Part shown: positions 18,688 to 28,219 of the stretch, piece by piece | How positions within the stretch are numbered: the stretch's first letter is position 1 | How the letters are laid out: every line of letters starts with the position of its first letter | Assembly: GCF_003351025.1 (NCBI RefSeq) | Contig: NZ_QPCG01000001.1 | Coordinates: 379,949-443,948, forward strand | Reading direction: 5' to 3' | DNA length: 64,000 nt | From: Mucilaginibacter endophyticus | GTDB lineage: Bacteria; Bacteroidota; Bacteroidia; Sphingobacteriales; Sphingobacteriaceae | Made by a program: the position numbers and the translations under genes | The notes under the pieces: model-generated | Databases searched by the model: none | Told to the model about the DNA's origin: nothing | Seen by the model: only the letters and a program-made list of their open reading frames with translations

Positions 18688-19302
18688 CTAATTGCTGTAT
18701 GAATTATATCCGGCCTGGTTTAATATGGCCTCGATATCCTTCTGTTCTTCAGGGTCGTAAGTTTCTTTAAGATTATGGCCAAATATGCTGGCGACCGACT
18801 GGAACATAAAAGCCTTAAAGCCGCCCTTTAATTCCTTAACCATGGCAAAGCTGGTTTGCCCGGTTTCGCGGTCAATAAGTTTAATTAAAACCTCTCCCTG
18901 ACTAATTGTCAGGTTTTTTATTTCCTTGTTAAAAAGGTTTTTGATTTCACCCTCGCAGGTGCTCACCAATTCTTTTTGTTTTTTCCTGTCGGCGGTAACA
19001 GCCAGATCGCGTTGTAACTGACGGTACCTTTGCCCTGCAAAACGTGCATAAGGCAACACTTTCATTACGTTATAGCGCAAACGGCGATAGTTTTGCCTGT
19101 CGGCCTCGCTCGCAAAAATACGGGTATCAACTATCTTAACTTCGGGTTCAACTATCCAGGGTACAAGTTCACCGTCAAGGTTGGTCATGGCTGTTCTGAT
19201 GGTATCATTTTTGCCAAGCTGTACTGGAGCAGGAGTAACTGTTTGGGCCTTTGCAGCACCCATCAAGCAACATAACAGTAACAGAGAACCAATAAATTTC
19301 AT
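18688..19302 (-). CDS. DUF4294 exported protein
   Basis: This 204-residue protein has a signal peptide (MKFIGSLLLLCCLMGAAKA, cleaved before Gln20). It carries the DUF4294 domain typical of Bacteroidota: YRRLRYNVMKVLPYARFAGQ, VSTCEGEIKNLFNKEIKNLT, GEVLIKLIDRETGQTSFAMV and ELKGGFKAFMFQSVA. The family has no established function. A periplasmic or outer-membrane location is inferred from the signal. It is the first gene of the reverse-strand cluster DUF4294-gpx-bshB1, with a -7 box at 19317-19324. Confidence 0.85.
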   Translation of the reverse strand: MKFIGSLLLLCCLMGAAKAQTVTPAPVQLGKNDTIRTAMTNLDGELVPWIVEPEVKIVDTRIFASEADRQNYRRLRYNVMKVLPYARFAGQRYRQLQRDLAVTADRKKQKELVSTCEGEIKNLFNKEIKNLTISQGEVLIKLIDRETGQTSFAMVKELKGGFKAFMFQSVASIFGHNLKETYDPEEQKDIEAILNQAGYNSYSN

Positions 19303-19316
19303 ATTTTTACTTAATA

Positions 19317-19324
19317 CAAAAATA
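19317..19324 (-). promoter_or_regulatory. -7 box of the DUF4294-gpx cluster
   Basis: TATTTTTG on the reverse strand matches TAnnTTTG, 14 nt upstream of the DUF4294 start. No -33 was found at normal spacing. Confidence 0.45.
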
Positions 19325-19411
19325 ATGTAATTTTTTTTGGTATTTTACTAATACCTGCAATAATATTTATTTGCTGCATGTTTATGATTAGATACCGCTA
19401 ATACCCCGTAC

Positions 19412-21634
19412 ATGAAAGACTTAGTGATTGACCTGGAAGCCGAGAAGAACGAGATACTAAAAAGATACCGTGCCCTGCTGCGTGCCTGTAAATCAACCCT
19501 GCAAAAGGGCGATAAACGCATGATACGCAAGGCATTTGATATGGCTCTTGAAAGCCACAAGGATATGCGCCGTAAAAGCGGCGAGCCTTACATATATCAC
19601 CCTATTGCGGTTGCCCAGATAGCCGCCGAAGAAATTGGCCTGGGTACTACATCAATAGTGTGCGCCCTGCTGCATGATGTGGTTGAGGATACCAACATGA
19701 CGCTTGATGAAATTGAGATGGAATTTGGTAAAAAGGTTGCCAAAATTATTGACGGCCTTACCAAAATATCAGGCGTATTTGATACCAACAGCTCATTACA
19801 GGCCGAAAACTTCCGTAAAATGCTGCTTACCCTTGCCGATGACGTAAGGGTGATACTGATCAAACTTGCTGACAGGCTGCATAACATGCGTACCATGGAG
19901 TTTATGCCGAGGGACAAGCAGCTTAAATTATCGTCAGAAACAGTATATCTGTACGCCCCGCTTGCACATCGCTTGGGCTTATACGCCATAAAATCTGAAC
20001 TGGAAGACCTCTCCATGAAATACATGGAGCGTGAAACCTATCAGTTCATCAAAAATAAGCTGAACGAGAAAAAGGCCGAACGTGAACGTTTTATCCGCGA
20101 TTTTATCGAGCCTATCAATAAATCATTACAAAGCCAGGGACTTGAGGCCGATGTGTTTGGCAGGCCGAAATCTATCCATTCTATCTGGAATAAAATGAAG
20201 AAGAAATCGATACCTTTTGAAGAGGTATATGATCTTTTCGCCATCCGTATCATCTTGGATAGCGCCCCTGAACATGAAAAGGCTGATTGCTGGAAAGCTT
20301 ACTCTATAGTAACTGATCAGTACCGCCCAAATCCCGACAGGCTGCGCGACTGGATCTCATCGCCTAAGGCTAACGGTTATGAATCGTTACATACTACAGT
20401 AATGGGGCCGAGAGGGCAGTGGGTTGAAGTACAGATCCGTACCAAACGCATGAATGAGATTGCTGAAAAGGGTTTTGCTGCGCACTGGAAATATAAGGAA
20501 GCAAGTACCGACAGCGGGCTTGATCAATGGGTAACTAAGGTTCGCGAAATGCTTAAAAACCCGGATACCAACGCGCTCGACTTTATCGACGACTTTAAGA
20601 TGAACCTCTTCAGCGATGAGATCTTCATTTTTACACCCAAAGGTGCGTTGATCCAGTTACCTTTAAATGCTACAGCGCTTGACTTCGCTTTCGAGATCCA
20701 TACCGATGTAGGCGCAAGCTGTATTGGTGCCAAAGTAAACCATAAACTGGTGCCGCTAAGTTATAAGCTGCAAAACGGTGACCAGGTGGAGATCATCACA
20801 TCAAGCAAGCAGACTCCTAAAGAAGACTGGCTTAATTTTGTGGTTACTGCAAAGGCTAAAGCCAAGATCAAATCGGCGTTAAAAGAGGAAAAACGTAAAA
20901 TCGCGGAGGATGGTAAAGAGATCCTGGAGCGTAAAATGAAATCGCTCAAGATCACTTATAACTCTGAAAACCTGCAAAAGATAGCTTACTTTTTTAAGCT
21001 GCAGGCCACTCAGGACCTTTTTTACAATGTTGCCAAGGGTATTCTTGATATGAAGGATCTGAAAGAATACCAGGCCTCAGAAAAAATAATTGAAAGCAAA
21101 CCGCAGGATAAAATAGACCAGGAACAGGTTCAAAACCTCATCAAAAATATCAAAGCCAAAGACAGCGACATATTGCTTATTGGCGAAGATATGCAAAAGA
21201 TAGACTATAAACTGGCCAACTGTTGTAACCCTATCCCCGGCGATGATGTTTTTGGTTTTGTTACCGTGAGCGACGGCATCAAGATCCATCGTACCAATTG
21301 CCCTAATGCTGCCAAACTAATGGCAAATTATGGCTACAGGATAGTAAAAGCCCGCTGGACAAACCAACAGGAACTTGCTTTCCTTACCGGTTTACGCATC
21401 ACGGGTATTGATGAGGTGGGGTTGATTAACAAGCTTACCACGGTAATATCAAACGATTTTAAAATAAATATCAGGTCTATTACAGTTGACAGTGATAATG
21501 GTATATTTGAAGGGTCGCTGATGTTATATGTTAATGACACCAGCCACCTTGACACCCTGATTAAAAACCTAAAACAAGTGAAAGGCGTAACCGCGGTTAA
21601 CCGTTTTGATTCGGCAATCGAGAAAGCGTCGTGA
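19412..21634 (+). CDS. Bifunctional (p)ppGpp synthetase/hydrolase, RSH family
   Basis: This 740-residue enzyme makes and destroys the stringent-response alarmone (p)ppGpp. The HD hydrolase domain is complete (YIYHPIAVAQI, ALLHDVVEDT with His88-Asp89, LIKLADRLHNMRTM). The synthetase domain is complete (GRPKSIHSIWNKMKKKSIPF, YDLFAIRII, PNPDRLRDWISSPKANGYES, VQIRTKRMNEIAEKGFAAHW). A TGS domain (FIFTPKGALIQLPLNATALD) and a C-terminal ACT domain follow. Both catalytic halves appear intact, as in SpoT/Rel. The fur gene follows 170 nt later across a repeat tract. The symbol is left blank because rel and spoT names are used interchangeably here. Confidence 0.95.
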   Translation: MKDLVIDLEAEKNEILKRYRALLRACKSTLQKGDKRMIRKAFDMALESHKDMRRKSGEPYIYHPIAVAQIAAEEIGLGTTSIVCALLHDVVEDTNMTLDEIEMEFGKKVAKIIDGLTKISGVFDTNSSLQAENFRKMLLTLADDVRVILIKLADRLHNMRTMEFMPRDKQLKLSSETVYLYAPLAHRLGLYAIKSELEDLSMKYMERETYQFIKNKLNEKKAERERFIRDFIEPINKSLQSQGLEADVFGRPKSIHSIWNKMKKKSIPFEEVYDLFAIRIILDSAPEHEKADCWKAYSIVTDQYRPNPDRLRDWISSPKANGYESLHTTVMGPRGQWVEVQIRTKRMNEIAEKGFAAHWKYKEASTDSGLDQWVTKVREMLKNPDTNALDFIDDFKMNLFSDEIFIFTPKGALIQLPLNATALDFAFEIHTDVGASCIGAKVNHKLVPLSYKLQNGDQVEIITSSKQTPKEDWLNFVVTAKAKAKIKSALKEEKRKIAEDGKEILERKMKSLKITYNSENLQKIAYFFKLQATQDLFYNVAKGILDMKDLKEYQASEKIIESKPQDKIDQEQVQNLIKNIKAKDSDILLIGEDMQKIDYKLANCCNPIPGDDVFGFVTVSDGIKIHRTNCPNAAKLMANYGYRIVKARWTNQQELAFLTGLRITGIDEVGLINKLTTVISNDFKINIRSITVDSDNGIFEGSLMLYVNDTSHLDTLIKNLKQVKGVTAVNRFDSAIEKAS

Positions 21635-21636
21635 GG

Positions 21637-21770
21637 AAAGAATCAAGAATTCAAGATTCAAGAGGCAAGAAATGAGTTTAAGGAATAATAAACATGACAG
21701 ATCAATTTTTCTCGTCTTGATTCCTGACTCCTTGACTCTTGGTTCTTGATCTCCTGACTCTTTTCCACAA
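21637..21770. repeat. Inverted word-repeat tract (TCAAGATTCAAGA type)
   Basis: The left arm (about 21643-21672) repeats forms of TCAAGAATTCAAGATTCAAG. The right arm (about 21714-21762) repeats CTTGATTCCTGACTCCTTGA and similar words. The arms are complementary, so the RSH-fur gap can form a long imperfect hairpin. The word differs from those of the other tracts, but the design is the same. Confidence 0.65.
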
Positions 21771-21778
21771 ATTATTAA

Positions 21779-21786
21779 TAACTTTG
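21779..21786 (+). promoter_or_regulatory. -7 box of fur
   Basis: TAACTTTG matches TAnnTTTG and ends 18 nt before the ATG at 21805. It probably drives fur and the downstream genes up to purA. Confidence 0.55.
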
Positions 21787-21804
21787 CCCCGTTAATACAT
21801 CATT

Positions 21805-22272
21805 ATGTCACAGCAGGATACCATACCAATGGTTAAGAAAATTTTTGAGGCTTACCTCGAAAATAAAAACCTCAGGAAAACCCCTGAACGTTTCGCTATA
21901 CTCGAAGAGATATATTCCCGTACAGATCACTTTGATGTGGAGTCGTTGTATATCCACATGAAAAATAAAAAATACCGCGTAAGCCGCGCTACGGTTTACA
22001 ACACACTTGAGCTATTGGTTTCATGCGATCTGGTTACCAAACACCAGTTTGGCAAAAACATGGCCCAGTTCGAAAAATCATACGGCTATAAACAGCATGA
22101 CCACATCATTTGCATCGACTGCGGAAAGGTGGTTGAATTTTGCGATCCGCGTATCCAGCAGATCCAGAGTATGATGGGCGATATCTTAAAATTTGACATC
22201 AAACACCACTCTTTAAATCTTTATGGTAATTGTACCAAATTAAGAGACGGTTTTTGTGACAGAAAAATTTAA
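21805..22272 (+). CDS. Fur-family metal-responsive transcriptional repressor
   Basis: This 155-residue regulator has an N-terminal winged helix ([40 protein letters not shown]). A C-terminal dimerisation/metal domain follows, with two zinc-type Cys pairs ([11 protein letters not shown] and [11 protein letters not shown]) and the His-rich [10 protein letters not shown]. It could be Fur, PerR or Zur. I see no residue that settles the metal. The ORF is followed 6 nt later by a toxin-antitoxin pair and then purA. Confidence 0.9.
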   Translation: MSQQDTIPMVKKIFEAYLENKNLRKTPERFAILEEIYSRTDHFDVESLYIHMKNKKYRVSRATVYNTLELLVSCDLVTKHQFGKNMAQFEKSYGYKQHDHIICIDCGKVVEFCDPRIQQIQSMMGDILKFDIKHHSLNLYGNCTKLRDGFCDRKI

Positions 22273-22526
22273 CTGTTAATGAACAAACCTATTTTAAGCA
22301 AACAGGCATTTTGGGATGTAGATATGGATAGTATCGATTATCAGAAAAATGCTGTGCATGTTGTTGAAAAGGTTATTGAACGGGGAAAAGCTGAAGATTT
22401 TAATAATCTGTTAAAATTTTATGGTTTTAACAAGGTAAAAGAATTGGCGTTACAAGCACTATGGCTTTCAGATATTAGCATCAATTTTTGCTGCATGCTG
22501 TTTAAGGTTAAACCTACCGATTTTAA

Positions 22527-24436
<1,910 letters not shown>

Positions 24437-24644
24437 TAATATATACGTTGCCCGCGCCTTCACGGCGTAACTATTTATTGCCCGTGGGGACACGGGAAAT
24501 AGGATAAGAAAATGCATAAGGCCGGCTATACCGGCCTTATGCATTTAGCTCCCTCGCGGTTCGTGTCCTCACGAACCGCATTTGATGATGCAAATTGAAA
24601 AACATTAAACCACCTTATTTCATTTACTTGGTTATTTTTGCAGG
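24437..24644. repeat. Cluster of perfect hairpins between purA and pabB
   Basis: Three hairpins lie in series. The first is CCCGTG-GGGA-CACGGG at 24481-24496. The second is a perfect 15-bp stem, AATGCATAAGGCCGG (24511-24525) with CCGGCCTTATGCATT (24531-24545). The third is GCGGTTCGTG (24556-24565) with CACGAACCGC (24570-24579). The middle one is probably the purA terminator, although no long T-tract follows. The outer two share the core GTGGGGACAC/GTGTCCTCAC and look like one dispersed palindromic family. Confidence 0.7.
24633..24640 (+). promoter_or_regulatory. -7 box of pabB
   Basis: TATTTTTG matches TAnnTTTG and ends 4 nt before the GTG start of pabB, the same spacing and start codon as gpmI. 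A leaderless mRNA is likely if this box is used. Confidence 0.5.
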
Positions 24645-25910
24645 GTGATTGTACAGGTAAATAACTTGCCGGAGTTTAGGAAAAAGGCGTTGCAATGGGC
24701 TGCAAGTTTTGATACGCTGTGCTACCTTGATTCAAACGGATTTAATGATCCCTATTCCAAATTTGATACACTGATAGCGGCCGGTTCCCGTGCCGAACTT
24801 ACCGCAAATGCAGGCGACGCTTTTGATCGGCTTGATGAGTTTAGGAAAAATAACCCCGGTTGGATGACCGGCTTCCTGGGTTATGATCTTAAAAACGAAA
24901 TCGAAGCCCTCACTTCTGCCAATCCAGATGGTTTAAAATTTCCGGATTTGTATTTCTTTGTTCCCGAACATCTTATTTTAATAAAAGGCGATGAGGCGGA
25001 GATCATTTCAGATCATCCCGATCTGGTTTTAAAAGCAATAAATGAGCAAGCTTTAGTCCGGTCTGCCCAACAATCTGTTATCAACCTAAAACCTCGCTTT
25101 AGCAGGCAGGAATACATTGATACTGTAAATAGGATAAAAGAACACATCACCCGCGGTGATATCTACGTCACTAATTTTTGCCAGGAGTTTTTTGCCGAGG
25201 ATGTAGCCCTTGAGCCACTGGAGATCTTCACAAAGTTGAATGAAGTTTCACCTAATCCGTTTTCTACCTTTTTCAAATGGAATGGGAATTATATCCTTGG
25301 TGCCTCGCCCGAACGCTTTTTGGCTAAAAGAGGAAGCAAGTTGATATCGCAACCTATAAAAGGTACTGCCAAAAGACTTGATGACACTAAGGCCGATGAG
25401 CAGGCTAAACAAGTCCTGCGTAATCACCCTAAAGAACTACAGGAAAATGTAATGGTTGTTGACCTGGTGCGTAATGATCTTACGCGTTCTGCCAAGCCCG
25501 GCACCGTTAAAACCGAAGAGCTTTTTGGCATTTATAGCTTTAAGCAGGTACACCAAATGATCTCAACTGTGGTTTGCGAAATAGAAGATAATCTTCCAAA
25601 TGTACAGACCATCAAAAATACCTTTCCTATGGGCAGCATGACAGGGGCTCCAAAAGTGAGCTGTATGCAATTGATGGAGCAATACGAGCGTAGTAAGCGC
25701 GGCGTGTATTCCGGCGCTATAGGGTATTTTAGTCCGGATGATGATTTTGATTTTAATGTGGTAATTCGTTCGTTGCTTTATAATTCCTCCAACAAATACC
25801 TTTCGTTTCATGCCGGAGGAGCCATTACTTACCATGCCATTGCCGAAAATGAATATGAAGAATGTTTGTTGAAAGCCACCGCGGTGATGGAGGTTTTGGG
25901 CGGGAATTGA
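24645..25910 (+). CDS. pabB: Aminodeoxychorismate synthase component I
   Basis: PabB converts chorismate and ammonia to 4-amino-4-deoxychorismate for folate synthesis. The 421-residue protein carries the chorismate-binding fold. Visible motifs are IYVTNFCQEFFAED, FSTFFKWNGNYILGASPERF, the catalytic-lysine SQPIKGTAKR, HPKELQENVMVVDLVRNDLT, FPMGSMTGAPKVSCMQLMEQ and KRGVYSGAIGYFSPD. The PIKGT lysine motif favours aminodeoxychorismate synthase over anthranilate synthase, where PIAGT is usual. It has no fused glutaminase or lyase. A candidate PabC is encoded at 10065. The start is a GTG next to a -7 box. Confidence 0.92.
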   Translation: MIVQVNNLPEFRKKALQWAASFDTLCYLDSNGFNDPYSKFDTLIAAGSRAELTANAGDAFDRLDEFRKNNPGWMTGFLGYDLKNEIEALTSANPDGLKFPDLYFFVPEHLILIKGDEAEIISDHPDLVLKAINEQALVRSAQQSVINLKPRFSRQEYIDTVNRIKEHITRGDIYVTNFCQEFFAEDVALEPLEIFTKLNEVSPNPFSTFFKWNGNYILGASPERFLAKRGSKLISQPIKGTAKRLDDTKADEQAKQVLRNHPKELQENVMVVDLVRNDLTRSAKPGTVKTEELFGIYSFKQVHQMISTVVCEIEDNLPNVQTIKNTFPMGSMTGAPKVSCMQLMEQYERSKRGVYSGAIGYFSPDDDFDFNVVIRSLLYNSSNKYLSFHAGGAITYHAIAENEYEECLLKATAVMEVLGGN

Positions 25911-25935
25911 TTATTTTGAAAGCTAAAAAATAATC

Positions 25936-26030
25936 CGTCATTGCGGGGAGCGAAGCAATCCGCAACTTTACAGGGCGGATTTGCATAGCTACTCTGCTGA
26001 TTGGGGATTGCTTCGTTCCTCGCAATGACG
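25936..26030. repeat. Palindromic repeat, CGTCATTGCG...CGCAATGACG family
   Basis: The 25-nt ends at 25936-25960 and 26006-26030 are inverted copies differing at 2 positions. They contain GAAGCAATC and GATTGCTTC, and enclose about 45 nt. It lies between pabB and an M1 peptidase gene. This is a different family from the GTCATTTCGAC elements elsewhere in the window. Confidence 0.8.
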
Positions 26031-26108
26031 CGCGTACTGTAGCAAATCATCAATTTTTTACTATATTGGCTGTAAAAGTACCATCACTATTCGCTTTTAA
26101 TTGTCAAT

Positions 26109-28067
26109 ATGTTAAGACCCCTACAAAACATAAAGCTAATTATCGTTTCCCTGTGTTTATTAACAACCGATGTTGCCTCAGCCCAAACAAAGTATCATCC
26201 TTCAGATTTATTCCCGGCACAACCATTGTTACCAGCAGGCAATTCCTATCGTACCGCAACCGGCGAACCAGGACCCGCTTATTGGCAAAACCGGGCCGAC
26301 TATGTGATTGATGTGGCACTCGATGATAAAACCAATATCATAACCGGTACGGCTACCATCACCTATACCAATAACAGTCCCAAACTGCTTTCGTTATTAT
26401 GGTTGCAATTGGAGCAAAATGTATTTAAAAAAGATTCGCGTGGGATTCAATCTAAATTGTTCCTTTACCAGGATCCTGAAAAAACTACTCCTGATGGCGG
26501 CTACCAGATAGAAGGAGTGCAGCTTGCAGATGGCAAAGGCGGAAATATTAAATACCATATTTACGATACCCGCATGCAGGTGGAACTGGCGCAACCGCTG
26601 CTAAGCGGTCAGTCTATAAGCTTCAGCATCCGTTATAAGTATAACTTCCCGGTAAATTATAAAAATGCCGACTTCCTGGTTAACCGTACCGATATCCTCC
26701 CAACAAAAAATGGGAACATCTATGCCGTAGCGCAATGGTATCCCAGGATGTGCGTGTTAGATGATGTTGAAGGCTGGAACACGCTTCCATATTTAGGTAA
26801 TGGCGAGTTTTACCTGGAGTATGGTAATTTCAAGGTTAATATTACGGTGCCATCGGGCCTTATTGTTGAAAGCTCCGGCGACCTGCTAAATCCTGAGGAA
26901 GTGCTAACCCCAACAGCCCTTAAGCGCTGGCAGGCTGCTAAGCAAGGTGATACGCCAGTGCAGATCAGAACGGCGAAAGACGTAACTGATCCCTCATCAA
27001 GGCCTGCAAAAGCTACCTGTACCTGGAAGTTTAAATTAGATAATGCAAGGGATTTCGCCTGGACAGCTTCCCGTTCCTTTGTTTGGGAAATGGAAAGCTT
27101 TAAACTTTTTGATGGTAAAAGAGTAATGGGCAGTTCGTTGTATCCGGTAGGGTCGGAGAAGCAGGGCAGTTGGAAGCGCTCATCAGAGTACATCAAATTT
27201 ACTTTGCAGCATTTTTCAGAAAAATGGTTTCCATATCCTTATAACAAAGCGGTTAACGTAGCTTCAAATCTTGATGGCATGGAGTATCCCGGTATGGTAT
27301 TTTGCTCGGCTAAAGATACCGGCAATATGTATTTTGCTGTGGTAAACCACGAGTTGGGGCATACTTGGTTTCCGATGGTGGTGGGCAGTAACGAGCGTAA
27401 ATATGCCTGGATGGACGAAGGGTTCAATATGTTTATTGATAAAATTGCTACCAAAGCTTTTAACAAAGGCGAGTTTATAGGCTACGTTGAGATCGATAGT
27501 CCGCTCGATTCATTGTTTGCTGAAAAATTGTTGCCTATTGTTACCCGTCCCGATGCCTTGCCAGGCAACCAGGTTTATCCGTTGCAATATCAAAAGGTGG
27601 CCTATTCATTGGCTCTTTTGCGTAATCAGATATTGGGCCCCGAACGTTTTGATCGTGCTTTCAGAAAATACATCCGCGACTGGGCCTATAAACACCCAAC
27701 ACCATGGGACTTTTTCAGGAGCATAGATAGTTCGGCAGGGGAGGACTTGAGCTGGTTCTGGAAATCCATGTTTCTCGAAAACTATCGCCTCGATCAAAAG
27801 ATAACTAAAGTAGACAGTCCGGCAGATGGTCAACCAGTTATTACAATCGAAAACATGGACAAGGCTGCAATGCCATTAGTGGTTGAGATAACTTACGCCG
27901 ATGGCTCGAAGGAGCATCGTGAGTTTCCTGTTGAGATTTGGGAATATAGTAGTGTTTACACTTTTACCGGCGATAAAAAAGCAGCTGTCGCCAAAGTTAT
28001 TATTGACCCGGATAAGATCTACCCGGATGCGGATAGGAGCAATAATAGTTATGAAGTGAAGAAATAA
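26109..28067 (+). CDS. Secreted M1-family (gluzincin) metallopeptidase
   Basis: This 652-residue exported protein has a signal peptide (NIKLIIVSLCLLTTDVASA, cleaved before Gln). The N-terminal beta-rich domain (YVIDVALDDKTNIITGTATI) is typical of M1 aminopeptidases. The gluzincin site is NHELGHTWFPMVVGSNERKY followed by MDEGFNMF, giving the HExxH-(18)-E zinc ligands. The expected GxMEN-type exopeptidase loop is replaced by DGMEYPGMVF, as in many bacterial M1-like proteins. A C-terminal beta sandwich follows. It probably trims peptides in the periplasm or outside the cell. Confidence 0.92.
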   Translation: MLRPLQNIKLIIVSLCLLTTDVASAQTKYHPSDLFPAQPLLPAGNSYRTATGEPGPAYWQNRADYVIDVALDDKTNIITGTATITYTNNSPKLLSLLWLQLEQNVFKKDSRGIQSKLFLYQDPEKTTPDGGYQIEGVQLADGKGGNIKYHIYDTRMQVELAQPLLSGQSISFSIRYKYNFPVNYKNADFLVNRTDILPTKNGNIYAVAQWYPRMCVLDDVEGWNTLPYLGNGEFYLEYGNFKVNITVPSGLIVESSGDLLNPEEVLTPTALKRWQAAKQGDTPVQIRTAKDVTDPSSRPAKATCTWKFKLDNARDFAWTASRSFVWEMESFKLFDGKRVMGSSLYPVGSEKQGSWKRSSEYIKFTLQHFSEKWFPYPYNKAVNVASNLDGMEYPGMVFCSAKDTGNMYFAVVNHELGHTWFPMVVGSNERKYAWMDEGFNMFIDKIATKAFNKGEFIGYVEIDSPLDSLFAEKLLPIVTRPDALPGNQVYPLQYQKVAYSLALLRNQILGPERFDRAFRKYIRDWAYKHPTPWDFFRSIDSSAGEDLSWFWKSMFLENYRLDQKITKVDSPADGQPVITIENMDKAAMPLVVEITYADGSKEHREFPVEIWEYSSVYTFTGDKKAAVAKVIIDPDKIYPDADRSNNSYEVKK

Positions 28068-28088
28068 CTTATTTAGTCGCCACAAACT

Positions 28089-28203
28089 GTCATACGACAG
28101 AGCAAGCGAGGAAATATGAGTTTGGGCGAGTGAGAAATTGTAGACGTCCTGTTCAACATCGGTACAAGGTGTGTAAGGTTTCTCTTAGTTCCTCGTCGTA
28201 TGT
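28089..28203. repeat. Dispersed palindromic repeat, diverged GTCATTTCGAC family
   Basis: The ends are CATACGAC (28091-28098) and GTCGTATG (28195-28202). Internal parts, GAGAAATTGTAGACG and GTGTAAGGTTTCTC, match the inner arms of the copies at 9882 and 54365. It is the most diverged of the four copies, but the end changes are compensatory. It lies between convergent genes. Confidence 0.65.
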
Positions 28204-28219
28204 TAATTGAATATTTTAA

